Below are positions 24,803 to 33,094 of a stretch of 62,417 bases of DNA, piece by piece. The notes under the pieces were generated by a model. It made no database searches and was not told the origin of the DNA. It was given only the letters and a program-made list of their open reading frames with translations. The stretch is taken from NCBI GenBank assembly GCA_964400165.1, contig CAYNSX010000009.1, positions 1 to 62,417 on the forward strand, given 5' to 3'. The stretch comes from CAYNSX01 sp964400165. GTDB taxonomy: Bacteria > Armatimonadota > Hebobacteria > CAYNSX01. Every line of letters begins with the position of its first letter. Within the stretch, counting starts at the first letter, position 1. Both the position numbers and the translations under genes were made by a program.

Positions 24803-26638
24803 GTGAGAACGCCGCCCGCCGCCGTCCGCCATTGCGCTGCCCTGTGCGCGGGGATGGTGGTGGTGTCGCTGCTGGCGCCGCCGGCGGGCGCGGTCAGCAC
24901 GCTCCTGTTCACGACGAAATACGAGTCGAGCGGCGGCGTCGTTTTCGCCAACGACACGCCCATCGTCCGCACCTGGGACAAGAGCACCGCCGACGCTGTC
25001 ATCGCCGACCGCCTGCGCGAGGCCGCCAACCGCGGCGCCAAGCCCTCCGAGTTCGCCGTCGAGTCGCGCCGCGGAATCTGGCAGCTCCTCTACCGCGACA
25101 CCCTGATCGCCACCGCGACCAGCACCCGCGCCAAGAAGGCCAAGGTGAAACCGGCCGCGCTGGCCCGCGCCTGGCTGGCCGGCGTGCATTCCGCGTTCAG
25201 CCGGCCATACATCTCTGTCCCGCAAAGTTTCCTGCGCGCGCCGCTGGGCGACGAACTGCATGTCCCCGTCCTCGGCAATCTGCCGCCCGCGCTGCGTGCC
25301 GGCGGCTATGACCCCTCGATGGTCACCGTCACCGCCGCGCCCGATGGCCGCGAACTCATCGTCTTCGGCCAGCGCCTCGGCCAGACGACACTGCGCATCG
25401 CCGCCGCCGACCTCGGCCTGACGCTCTATGTTCATGTGATGGAGGGCGCGGCGCTCATCCCCAACCGCGTCACGGCCATCGTCACCGGCGCCGAAGTCCC
25501 CGCCGAAACGGTGCGCGACACCGTGACCCGCGCCCTGTCCGCGCAAATCATGCCGCGCGAGGGCGCCGCGGTCGGCTTCACGCTGCCGACCGGCATCACG
25601 CCCATCACGCCGCCGGCGGTGCGCGTCTATCAGGTGGCCGTGCACGCCGCCGGCGAGCAGTACCTGACCATCGACAAGATCGTGCAAGTCATCCTCGAAC
25701 ACCGCCCGACGACGCTCAACGACGCCGAAGCGCTCTACTTCAGCAACGACCCGGAACGCCTCACCGCGCCCGGTACCTGGTACGAAGCCGATCTGGAACC
25801 CGGCAAGGTGACGCGCTTCTTCTTTCATCACCTCAACGACACGAAGCAGCGGATGCGCCTGGTGGTGCAACTCATCAACCCGAACGGGACGCCGCTGTCC
25901 GTGCAGGTGACCGACGCGGTCTCCGGGCCGTCCACCGACGAACTCGCTGTCGGACACGCCGCGGTGCGCGCATTTCTGCTGCGCCAGCGCGGCTCTGTCA
26001 GCGCCGTCTGCGACATCCTGCCCGAGCGGGCGCTGCCGCTGGTCAGTTTGTTGTTGCTGCCCGGCCGCATTGCCGATGGCGTCTGGGATCTGCGCCTGCT
26101 GGGCGCCAGCGGCGCCCGGCTACGCTTGGGGATGGTGCCCGACACCGGCGGCGCTCGGCTCGATGCCATCCTGCCGCCCGCCCCGCCCGAACGCCGCGGC
26201 AGTGCCTTCGCCGCCGCGGTGCGGCGGCAGGCGCGCTATGAGGTCGGCGGCCATTGGGCGTTCGTCCGCATCGGCGACGGCCCCTCGAGTTCCTCGGGGT
26301 CATCCCGAGCACAGCCGAGGGACGGCGAGCGCGACGGCACGCCGCTGCCGCGCGGCGGCTACGGCGTCATCCACGATGTCTCGGTCGAGGTGTTCAACCC
26401 GCTCTCGCGCCGCGCCCGCGTCGAAATCGACTTCGCCGCGCTCGGCGGCGCCGCCCGCGGCGTCATCTTCCTCGGCACCCAGATGATCGAAACGCCGCTG
26501 GTGCGCGGCGGGCAGTCGGTGCGCGTGTACGAGTTCGAACTCGAACCCGGCGAGACGCGCACGGTGAACCTGCGCCTGATGCCGCAGGGCGGTTCCAACT
26601 ACCCGATCAACATCGTCGTCAAGGACTCAGGCCGATGA
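24803..26638 (+). CDS. Exported protein with a pilus-N-like domain, otherwise unknown
   Basis: 611 residues beginning with GTG, signal peptide ending near APPAGA. About residues 135-220 (SRPYISVPQSFLR, LGNLPPALRAGGYDPSMVTV, LIVFGQRLGQTTLRIA) look like the T2SS/T3SS pilus N-terminal domain found in secretins and surface proteins. The remaining 390 residues are beta-rich with several Ig-like stretches. A 12-20 residue Ser/Arg insertion near 490-515 (GPSSSSGSSRAQPRDGERDG) is encoded by a dispersed repeat. The stop overlaps the purN start as ATGA, so the genes are co-transcribed although unrelated in function. Confidence 0.65.
   Translation: MRTPPAAVRHCAALCAGMVVVSLLAPPAGAVSTLLFTTKYESSGGVVFANDTPIVRTWDKSTADAVIADRLREAANRGAKPSEFAVESRRGIWQLLYRDTLIATATSTRAKKAKVKPAALARAWLAGVHSAFSRPYISVPQSFLRAPLGDELHVPVLGNLPPALRAGGYDPSMVTVTAAPDGRELIVFGQRLGQTTLRIAAADLGLTLYVHVMEGAALIPNRVTAIVTGAEVPAETVRDTVTRALSAQIMPREGAAVGFTLPTGITPITPPAVRVYQVAVHAAGEQYLTIDKIVQVILEHRPTTLNDAEALYFSNDPERLTAPGTWYEADLEPGKVTRFFFHHLNDTKQRMRLVVQLINPNGTPLSVQVTDAVSGPSTDELAVGHAAVRAFLLRQRGSVSAVCDILPERALPLVSLLLLPGRIADGVWDLRLLGASGARLRLGMVPDTGGARLDAILPPAPPERRGSAFAAAVRRQARYEVGGHWAFVRIGDGPSSSSGSSRAQPRDGERDGTPLPRGGYGVIHDVSVEVFNPLSRRARVEIDFAALGGAARGVIFLGTQMIETPLVRGGQSVRVYEFELEPGETRTVNLRLMPQGGSNYPINIVVKDSGR
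26284..26331 (+). repeat. Dispersed repeat inserted in frame within a coding region
   Basis: The stretch contains CCTCGGGGTCATCCCGAG followed by CACAGCCGAGGGACGGCGAG. The first part is a near palindrome of the kind found between genes elsewhere in the window (compare CCCCTCGACTGCGCTCGGGG at about 62343). It keeps the reading frame. Confidence 0.5.
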
Positions 26639-27276
26639 GCGCGCCGTTGCGCGTCGGCGTCCTCGCCTCCGGCCGCGGGTCGAATCTGCAGGCGCTGCTC
26701 GAGGCCGCGCTCGCACATCGCATCCCGGCGGAGATCGTGGTCGTCATTTCCGATGTGCCTGACTGCCGCGCGCTCGAGCGCGCCCGCGACGCCGGCGTCC
26801 CCGCCATCGCGCTGCCTCGTGCCGAGTTCCCGACGCGCACTGATTTCGACGAAGCCGCCCTGGCGCACTTGAACGAACATGGAGTCGGCCTCGTCTGCAA
26901 CGCCGGCTTCCGACGCATCGTCGGCCCGGTGCTGCTCACGCCGTTTGCCGGGCGCTACATGAACATCCACCCCTCATTGTTGCCCGCCTTCCGCGGCCTG
27001 CAGGGGCTGGCTGTCCACCGCGCCGCGCTGGAGCACGGCGTCAAAGTCTCCGGCTGCACGGTTCACTTCGCCACCGACGATGTGGACAACGGCCCCATCG
27101 TCCTGCAGCGCTGCGTCCCCGTTGAAGAAGGAGACACCCCCGAGACGCTCGCCGCCCGCGTCCTGGCTGAAGAACACCGCGCCTATCCCGAAGCCGTGCG
27201 TCTGTTCGCCGAAGGCCGTCTCGAAATCCGCGGCCGCCAGGTCATCATCCGCTCCGAGGAGAAGAACCCAGCATGA
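26635..27276 (+). CDS. purN: Phosphoribosylglycinamide formyltransferase
   Basis: 213 residues with the GART signature: RVGVLASGRGSNLQALLEA at the N-terminus, NIHPSLLPAFRGLQG carrying the catalytic Asn and His, and GCTVHFATDDVDNGPIV with the catalytic Asp. It transfers a formyl group from 10-formyl-THF to GAR in purine synthesis. It overlaps its neighbours on both sides by ATGA, so it lies in the middle of a three-gene unit. Confidence 0.96.
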   Translation: MSAPLRVGVLASGRGSNLQALLEAALAHRIPAEIVVVISDVPDCRALERARDAGVPAIALPRAEFPTRTDFDEAALAHLNEHGVGLVCNAGFRRIVGPVLLTPFAGRYMNIHPSLLPAFRGLQGLAVHRAALEHGVKVSGCTVHFATDDVDNGPIVLQRCVPVEEGDTPETLAARVLAEEHRAYPEAVRLFAEGRLEIRGRQVIIRSEEKNPA

Positions 27277-28166
27277 TTCGCAAACTCCGCCTTCCTCTTT
27301 TCCTCCTTTCCTTCATTTTCCTCGCTGTCGGCGCACCCCATGCGCGGAGCGCGACAGCCCCCCAGGAAACCGTCGTTCTGTTCGTCATCGACGGCGTCCG
27401 CTGGTCCGAAGGGATGGGCGACCCGCAGGCGCGCTATTGCCCGCACCTGACCACCGAACTGAAACCGCTCGGCGAGTTCTACTCCAACTTCCGCAACAAT
27501 GGCTTCACCGTCACCACCCCCGGCCACGCCGCGCTCCTCACCGGCGTTCACGCCAATCTCGATAATGCCGGCAAAGAGCGCCCTCACGCGCCGACGCTTT
27601 TCGAGCGCTTCCGCAAGGCCACCGGCGGCGCCACGGACACCTGCTGGGTCGTCTCGCACAAAACGAAACTGAATGTCCTCACGCACAGTGACGCGGCCGG
27701 CTTCGGCGCGCCCTACGCCGCGGAATTCCGCGGCCTCAAGACCGGCGGCACCGATGAACTCGTCGTCACCACCGCTCTGCGGGTCTTGGAGAAGTATCCC
27801 GTCCGCCTGATGCTCATCGCCGTCGCCGAGCCCGACCTCGAAGGCCACAGCAAGCATTGGCAGGGCTATCTGCGCGCCATCGAGCGCACCGACGCCCTCG
27901 CCGCCAAAGTGTGGACTTGGCTGCAGGCCAGCCCGGCCTATCGCGGTCGCACCACGATGTACATCACCAACGATCACGGTCGCCACTTGCAGGGCATCAA
28001 AAGCGAGTGGCACAGCCACGGCGACGACTGCGAGGGCTGCCGGCACATTTCCTGCCTCATCCTCGGCCCCGGCGGCACGCCCGGCCGCACTGTCACCGAC
28101 GAACACGACCAGCGCGATGTGTTCAAGTGGATGGCGACACGCCTGGGAGTTCCCACCACACCGTAA
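27273..28166 (+). CDS. Exported alkaline-phosphatase-superfamily (type I phosphodiesterase-like) protein
   Basis: 297 residues with signal peptide (LPLFLLSFIFLAVGAPHARS). The metal and nucleophile motifs of the superfamily are present: VLFVIDGVRW (Asp), TTPGHAALLTG (Thr nucleophile), EPDLEGHSKHW (Asp, His) and ITNDHGRHL (Asp, His). A Cys pair in DDCEGCRHISC is unusual. It should hydrolyse phosphate or sulfate esters in the periplasm; the substrate is unknown. ATGA overlap with purN. The 3' end is part of a recent 92-base tandem duplication. Confidence 0.85.
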   Translation: MIRKLRLPLFLLSFIFLAVGAPHARSATAPQETVVLFVIDGVRWSEGMGDPQARYCPHLTTELKPLGEFYSNFRNNGFTVTTPGHAALLTGVHANLDNAGKERPHAPTLFERFRKATGGATDTCWVVSHKTKLNVLTHSDAAGFGAPYAAEFRGLKTGGTDELVVTTALRVLEKYPVRLMLIAVAEPDLEGHSKHWQGYLRAIERTDALAAKVWTWLQASPAYRGRTTMYITNDHGRHLQGIKSEWHSHGDDCEGCRHISCLILGPGGTPGRTVTDEHDQRDVFKWMATRLGVPTTP

Positions 28167-28316
28167 CTTTTTGCAGTGGTTCCCCCCTCTCCATTTATGG
28201 GGAGGGGTCGGGGGAGGGGACTGTTGGATGGCGACACGCCTGGGAGTTCCCACCACACCGTAACTTTTTGCAGTGGTTCCCCCCTCTCCATTTATGGGGA
28301 GGGGTCGGGGGAGGGG
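28128..28316 (+). repeat. 92-bp direct tandem duplication of the phosphatase 3' end plus a REP element
   Basis: Units 28128-28219 and 28225-28316 appear identical and are separated by five bases. Each starts with the last twelve codons of the phosphatase gene and its TAA, then AACTTTTTGCAGTGG, then a CCCCTCTCCATTTATGGGGAGGGG palindrome and a G-rich tail. Only the first unit is part of the gene. Confidence 0.92.
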
Positions 28317-28321
28317 TTGTT

Positions 28322-28485
28322 CAGCCCTCACCCGGCCTGCGGCCACCCTCTCCCGATGGGGAGAGGGACAACGCATCTTCCAACTGTTGTTTGTCTCTCC
28401 TCTCCATTTATGGGGAGGGGTCGGAGGAGGGGTGCAGTTGTCGTCGCCCTTCCCCGTGCACGGGGAAGGGTTGGGGATGGGGTGC
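28322..28485. repeat. Three further palindromic repeats upstream of ligA
   Basis: Elements at about 28322-28371, 28399-28437 and 28447-28485 with arms CCCTCTCCC/GGGAGAGGG, CCTCTCCAT/ATGGGGAGG and CCCTTCCCCGTG/CACGGGGAAGGG. With the duplication they fill the whole 350-base gap before ligA. Confidence 0.8.
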
Positions 28486-28498
28486 CCCGCGCCCGCGT

Positions 28499-28507
28499 TG
28501 CTATACT
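28499..28507 (+). promoter_or_regulatory. Probable ligA promoter, extended -10
   Basis: TGC TATACT ends nine bases before the ligA ATG, implying a leaderless or very short-leader transcript, as for rpsT. Confidence 0.45.
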
Positions 28508-28516
28508 CGCCCCAGC

Positions 28517-30562
28517 ATGGCGCCCGACCCCCTCCGCGGCCTTCCCACAGACCCGAAAGCGCGCATCGCGAAACTGCGCGCGCTGATCGAGCACCACAAC
28601 TACCGCTACCATGTCCTCGATGCGCCCGAAATCTCCGACGCCGACTACGACGCGCTCTTGCGCGAATTGCAGCGCCTCGAAGCCGCGCATCCGAAACTCG
28701 TCACCCCCGACTCGCCGACGCAGCGCGTCGGCGCCGCGCCGATGGCCGCGTTCAAGTCGGCGCCGCACCGCGTCCCGCTGCTCTCGCTCGACAACGCCTT
28801 CAGCGACGACGAACTGCGCGCCTTCGACAAGCGCGTCAAGCGGTTCCTCGGCTTCGCCGAGGACGCCGCGCTCGACTATGTCGCCGAACTGAAACTCGAC
28901 GGCCTCGCCGTCAACCTCACCTACGAGCGCGGGCAATTCGTGCGCGGCGCCACTCGCGGCGACGGCGCCACCGGCGAAGATGTCACCCCCAATCTGCGCA
29001 CCATTCGCTCGCTGCCGCTTCGGCTGCGCGATGCGAAGCCGCCGCGCCTCGTCGAAATCCGCGGCGAAGTGCTGCTCCCCATCGAAGAGTTCAACCGCAT
29101 CAACCGCGAGCGCGCCGGGCGCGGCGAGGAGCAGTTCGCCAACCCGCGCAATTGCGCCGCCGGCTCCGTGCGGCAACTCGATTCGTCCGTCACTGGCGCC
29201 CGCCGCCTCGAACTCATCCCCCACGGCCTCGGCGCCTGCGAGGGTCGCACATTCAAGACTTATTACGACACGATCACCGCGGTGCGCGGCTGGGGCTTCA
29301 AATCCAATCCCGGCGACGCCCGCTGCCGCGGCATCGACGAAGTCCTCGCCTTCTGTGCCTCCTGGGCGGAGCGCAAAGCCATCCTCGCCTATCAAATTGA
29401 CGGCGTCGTCGTAAAGGTGAACGACCTGGCGCTGCAAGCGCGGCTCGGCCAGGTCAGCCGCGCCCCGCGCTGGGCTATCGCCTACAAATATCCCGCCGAA
29501 GAAGCGAACACCGTCGTCAACCACATTCTCGTTTTCGTCGGCCGCACCGGCGCCCTCACGCCCGTCGCCGACCTCGAACCGGTCAACATCAGCGGCGTCA
29601 CTGTCCGCCACGCTTCGCTGCACAATCAGGATGAGATCGCCCGCAAGGATGTGCGCATCGGCGATACCGTCGTCGTGCGCCGCGCCGGCGAAGTCATCCC
29701 GGAAGTTGTCGCGGTCGTGAAGAGCAAGCGCAAACGCAGCGCGCGCCCATTCAAGTTCCCGACCAAATGCCCCGTCTGCGGCGCCAAGGCCGTGCGCGCC
29801 GAGGGTGAGGCCGTCACCCGCTGCCCCAATCCCGCGTGTCCGGCGCAGGCCTATCAGCGCGTCGGCTACTTCTGCTCGAAGGGCGCGATGGACATCGAAG
29901 GCCTCGGCCCCGCCATCATCGAGCAACTCCTCGACACGGGATTAGTGAAGGATGCCGCTGACCTGTACCGACTCACGCTCGACGATCTGCTCCTGCTCGA
30001 ACGCATGGGCGGGACGCTCGCCGCGAAACTGCTCGGCCGCATCGCGGAGAGCAAACGCCGCCCGCTCGACCGATTCATCACCGCCCTCGGCATCCCGAAT
30101 GTCGGGGAGACGGTGGCGCGCCTGCTCGCCGCGCATTTCGGGTCGCTCAACGCGTTGATGCGCGCGAGCGCTGACGCGTTGCAAGAGATCGACGGCATCG
30201 GCCCCGAAATCGGGCGCAGCGTCAGCGAGTTCTTCGCGCAGCCGGAAACGAAGGACTTCATCGCCAGCCTGCGCGCCGCCGGCGTTCGCCCCACCGAATC
30301 CGCGCCCGCCGCCAAGGCCGGCGGCCCGCTCGCCGGCAAGACCTTCGTCTTCACCGGCGAGTTGACCAAGTACACGCGCGACGAGGCGGAAGCGCTGGTG
30401 CGCTCACTCGGCGGCAAGACCGCCGGCTCCGTCAGCACGAAGACCGACTATGTCGTCGTTGGCGCCGACCCGGGCTCCAAAGCCCGCAAAGCCGCCGAGT
30501 TGGGCATCACCATCCTCGACGAACCCGCCTTCACGAAACTGATTCGCACCGTCTCCAAATAG
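28517..30562 (+). CDS. ligA: NAD-dependent DNA ligase
   Basis: 681 residues, full length for bacterial LigA. Ia domain HHNYRYHVLDAPEISDADYD; adenylation lysine K126 in ELKLDGLAVN; OB fold; a four-Cys zinc finger CPVCGAKA...CPNPAC; HhH repeats; and a C-terminal BRCT domain LAGKTFVFTGELTKYTRDEA. It seals nicks during replication and repair. The in-frame region upstream is repeat DNA, so the ATG at 28517 is the start; it has no Shine-Dalgarno sequence but lies just after an extended -10. Confidence 0.97.
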   Translation: MAPDPLRGLPTDPKARIAKLRALIEHHNYRYHVLDAPEISDADYDALLRELQRLEAAHPKLVTPDSPTQRVGAAPMAAFKSAPHRVPLLSLDNAFSDDELRAFDKRVKRFLGFAEDAALDYVAELKLDGLAVNLTYERGQFVRGATRGDGATGEDVTPNLRTIRSLPLRLRDAKPPRLVEIRGEVLLPIEEFNRINRERAGRGEEQFANPRNCAAGSVRQLDSSVTGARRLELIPHGLGACEGRTFKTYYDTITAVRGWGFKSNPGDARCRGIDEVLAFCASWAERKAILAYQIDGVVVKVNDLALQARLGQVSRAPRWAIAYKYPAEEANTVVNHILVFVGRTGALTPVADLEPVNISGVTVRHASLHNQDEIARKDVRIGDTVVVRRAGEVIPEVVAVVKSKRKRSARPFKFPTKCPVCGAKAVRAEGEAVTRCPNPACPAQAYQRVGYFCSKGAMDIEGLGPAIIEQLLDTGLVKDAADLYRLTLDDLLLLERMGGTLAAKLLGRIAESKRRPLDRFITALGIPNVGETVARLLAAHFGSLNALMRASADALQEIDGIGPEIGRSVSEFFAQPETKDFIASLRAAGVRPTESAPAAKAGGPLAGKTFVFTGELTKYTRDEAEALVRSLGGKTAGSVSTKTDYVVVGADPGSKARKAAELGITILDEPAFTKLIRTVSK

Positions 30563-30584
30563 CGCGCCGGGCCAATCGCAGCAA

Positions 30585-30780
30585 GCCCCTCTCCCAGTCG
30601 GGAGAGGGGTGGCGAAGCCGGGGTGAGGGCGATCAGAAGGGTAGCGCCGGCCGCTCGACCGGCCCGCTCAACTCGGGTACCACCCCGGTTTCGACCGGGG
30701 TTCCTCTTCAGGGGGGCAGGCATCTTGCCTGCCAAGAGGACGCTGAACACGAAGGGTAGTGCCGGCGTCTCGCCGGCGAA
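30585..30780. repeat. Mixed palindromic repeats between ligA and hicA
   Basis: CCCCTCTCCCAGTCGGGAGAGGGG at about 30586-30609, GGGTAGCGCCGGCCGCTCGACCGG at about 30641, CCCCGGTTTCGACCGGGG at about 30684, GGCAGGCATCTTGCCTGCC at about 30716 and GGGTAGTGCCGGCGTCTCGCCGG at about 30755. At least three families are represented. Confidence 0.75.
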
Positions 30781-30802
30781 ATCCTATCGGCGACAGGCTG
30801 AA

Positions 30803-31027
30803 TTACTCGGACTCAAAGAGCGAGCGATCGAGCCGGCTCTGCCGAATGATGCCTCGCAGTGTGCCGCGGTCCAGCTCGCGATGATTCGGGACTGGAACGG
30901 TGATGGTGGTGCGAGTGACGCGCCGCTGCATCACAATGTGGCTCCCGCGTCGGCGCACTTCGACGAAACCGTGCTGGGCGAGGATGGTGCAGACCGCGCG
31001 CCCGGACAGCACTCGTTGCCTGCTCAT
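30803..31027 (-). CDS. hicA: HicA-type toxin (mRNA interferase)
   Basis: 74 residues with the HicA double-stranded-RNA-binding-like fold: LSGRAVCTILAQHGFVEVRR, then RRGSHIVMQ with the catalytic His30, VTVP-like TITVPVPNH, and GTLRGIIRQ. HicA toxins cut mRNA independently of translation. It lies 33 bases after hicB on the same strand, the hicB-hicA order. No strong Shine-Dalgarno sequence is seen. Confidence 0.85.
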   Translation of the reverse strand: MSRQRVLSGRAVCTILAQHGFVEVRRRGSHIVMQRRVTRTTITVPVPNHRELDRGTLRGIIRQSRLDRSLFESE

Positions 31028-31060
31028 CGTGTGTCAGCGAGGGGAATACGCGGTTCTCAA

Positions 31061-31315
31061 TCAGCCGGCGCTGATTTCCAGCGCGGAAATGTAGGTCTCC
31101 TTGCGGAGCCGCCGCTTGATTTCCGTCGGGCTGGCGGTCTCCAGGAACAACGCGACGGCTTCGGCGATGTTGCGGCGCGCCTCTTCCACCGTCTTCCCCT
31201 GGCTGACGACATCCAGCTCCGGGCAGGTTGCGACGAAATATTTCTCGGAGCGTTGAATGATGGCGGTCAGCGGTGCTCGCAGTCTCGTTTTCACAGCCGA
31301 AAGTGTACCCGCCAC
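31061..31315 (-). CDS. hicB: HicB-type antitoxin
   Basis: 84 residues. LTAIIQRSEKYFVATCPELDVVSQGKTVEEARRNIAEAVALFLE is the partial RNase H fold of HicB. The C-terminus lacks an obvious helix-turn-helix or ribbon-helix-helix DNA-binding domain, as in short HicB forms. GTG start at 31315; a second GTG at 31294 is possible. It should neutralise HicA encoded downstream. Confidence 0.8.
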   Translation of the reverse strand: MAGTLSAVKTRLRAPLTAIIQRSEKYFVATCPELDVVSQGKTVEEARRNIAEAVALFLETASPTEIKRRLRKETYISALEISAG

Positions 31316-31450
31316 CTCAAATGCCTACAACTCGCCGACTCTTCTCCATTTTTCGCCCCCTTTTCATCAAACCCTAACCATTGCGGCGCCCGCCGGCGAA
31401 ACCTCCCCGCCCCCGCCCCGTCGAATCCATGTATCAGAAAGGAGCAGTCC

Positions 31451-32086
31451 ATGAAACGGCACGGAACTTCGCACGGGGTACGGGCACTGGTGGTGACGGC
31501 CCTGACGGGCCTCGTCGGGTTCCTCCCGGCGCAGTCCGTCGGCGCGTCGCCCGCGCCGGCCTATGGCGGCGATCCGCGGTGGGGCTATGGCCCCATCTAT
31601 CAGACGCAGTCGGTGCAGCGCATCGCGCACCGGCTCGATGATCAACTCGACGACCTGCGCAATGCGATGCTGCGCTCCGCCCATCACGAGGACGACCCCT
31701 ATGGCGGCGGGCAGGAGATGCGCTTCATTATGAGCGTCTCGGCGCTGCGCGGGCAGGCCGACTCGCTGCACTACCTGCTCGACCGGCGTGAGCCGGCCGA
31801 TGTGCGGCTCGCCTTCCGCGAAATGGCCGCGCTCGGCGCGCAAATCGACCGCGAAATCCGCTCCGCACATGTCGTGCGCCAGGTCGCCGACCTGTGGGGC
31901 CGCTCGCGCACCACCCTCAACGACCTCGGGCGCGCCATCTACGGCAACCCGCGCTGGGATATGAATCAGGGAGGCCTCGAGATCTTCCTCCCCTTCCCCG
32001 GCGGCAACTCGCCCTGGGGCAATGACCACAACTACGACGGGTACTACCGCAAGGATGACAACCGCGGCGGGTATGGTCCGCACTGA
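31451..32086 (+). CDS. Exported hypothetical protein
   Basis: 211 residues with a clear signal peptide (LVVTALTGLVGFLPAQSVGA). The mature part is helical and hydrophilic (RIAHRLDDQLDDLRNAML, LREMAALGAQIDREI-like segments) and ends in a Gly/Asn/Tyr/Asp-rich tail. I do not recognise a family. GGAG lies six bases before the ATG, and a good terminator hairpin follows about 80 bases after the stop, so it is a single-gene unit. Confidence 0.65.
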   Translation: MKRHGTSHGVRALVVTALTGLVGFLPAQSVGASPAPAYGGDPRWGYGPIYQTQSVQRIAHRLDDQLDDLRNAMLRSAHHEDDPYGGGQEMRFIMSVSALRGQADSLHYLLDRREPADVRLAFREMAALGAQIDREIRSAHVVRQVADLWGRSRTTLNDLGRAIYGNPRWDMNQGGLEIFLPFPGGNSPWGNDHNYDGYYRKDDNRGGYGPH

Positions 32087-32167
32087 CCTCTGAAGCCACG
32101 GAGGGCAGGCATCCCTGGGGCTCCGAAGCCTCGGCGAAGGGGGCTTGCCTGCCTTTGAATACCAACA

Positions 32168-32196
32168 GGGGCAGGCACACCGCCTGCCCCTTCTTT
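32168..32196 (+). terminator. Intrinsic terminator
   Basis: A perfect 9-bp stem GGGGCAGGC / GCCTGCCCC with loop ACACC is followed by TTCTTT. It ends the unit of the exported protein at 31451-32086. The stem belongs to the same palindrome family as the other GGCAGGC repeats, so a repeat may have been recruited as terminator. Confidence 0.65.
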
Positions 32197-32302
32197 ATTC
32201 GAGTGCCGCCCCGGCGCACCCCGCCGGGGTGCCGTTGTACGGCCTTTGTCAGTCCGGCCCTCGCAGAGCCGGGCAACCCCTGACACAGTTCACTTGACAC
32301 TT

Positions 32303-33094
32303 TCAACCCCCCTCGCTGATCGGCGCCACCGGCGCGACGCGGGCGCCGGGGCCGATGTGCACGGAACTGCGAATCCAGGCGGCGATCAATCCCTTCGCCG
32401 CCTGGAGCGCGTCGGGCGTGCTCCTGCCCAGCGCCAGATGCGCCGCAATCGCCGACGCGAACAGGCAGCCAGTGCCGTGCACCGGCTCGGTCACGACGCG
32501 GTCGGACACCAGCGTCGTCACATCGGTCCCGTCGTACACCACATCCACGGATTGCTCGTTCCACGCGCCGCCGGTGACGACGACGGTGCGCGGCCCCAGC
32601 GCGCGCAGTGTCCGCGCCGCTTCCGCGGCTTCCGATTCGTTCGTGATGTGCATGCCCGTCAGCGATTCCGCTTCCGCGCAATTGGGTGTGATGACTTCGG
32701 CCAGCGGGAACAGCGTCTGACGCAACGCATCGACCGCGTCCGCCGAAAGTAACCGCTCGCCGCCCTTCGCCTGCAACACCGGGTCCACCACCAGCGGCCC
32801 CACCCAGCGCGCGGTCAGCGTCTCGGCCAGCGCCTCAATCGTCTCGCGAGACCAGAGCATTCCGGTCTTGATGGCGCGCGGGCTCATGCTCTCGATCATC
32901 GCCTCGACTTGCGCAGCGACCGCCGCCGCGTCGACGGGAATGATTTGCGACACGCCGCCGGGCGTCTGCACCGTCAGCGCCGTGATCGCCGAGACGCCGT
33001 ACACGCCGCAGGCGTTGAACGCGCGCAGGTCCGCCTGGATGCCGGCGCCGCCGCTCGGGTCGGAACCGGCGACCGTCAGCGCGACCGGAATCAT
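32303..33094 (-). CDS. thiD: Hydroxymethylpyrimidine (phosphate) kinase ThiD
   Basis: 263 residues of the ribokinase-like ThiD family: TVAGSDPSGGAGIQADLRAF at the N-terminus, IKTGMLWS, DPVLQAKGG, and TEPVHGTGCLFASAIAA with the anion-hole GTGC. It phosphorylates HMP and HMP-P for thiamine synthesis. The ATG overlaps the stop of the NagD-like gene by ATGA. No other thi genes or TPP riboswitch are visible in the window. Confidence 0.95.
   Translation of the reverse strand: MIPVALTVAGSDPSGGAGIQADLRAFNACGVYGVSAITALTVQTPGGVSQIIPVDAAAVAAQVEAMIESMSPRAIKTGMLWSRETIEALAETLTARWVGPLVVDPVLQAKGGERLLSADAVDALRQTLFPLAEVITPNCAEAESLTGMHITNESEAAEAARTLRALGPRTVVVTGGAWNEQSVDVVYDGTDVTTLVSDRVVTEPVHGTGCLFASAIAAHLALGRSTPDALQAAKGLIAAWIRSSVHIGPGARVAPVAPISEGG

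Noticed and set aside
26830..27276. Possible fusion of purN with the phosphatase gene
   Set aside because: The two frames are distinct, joined by a normal ATGA overlap, and the second begins with a signal peptide.
28128..28500. CRISPR-like array because of the repeated units before ligA
   Set aside because: Only two identical 92-base units that include coding sequence and a REP, with a five-base separation; no spacers and no cas genes.
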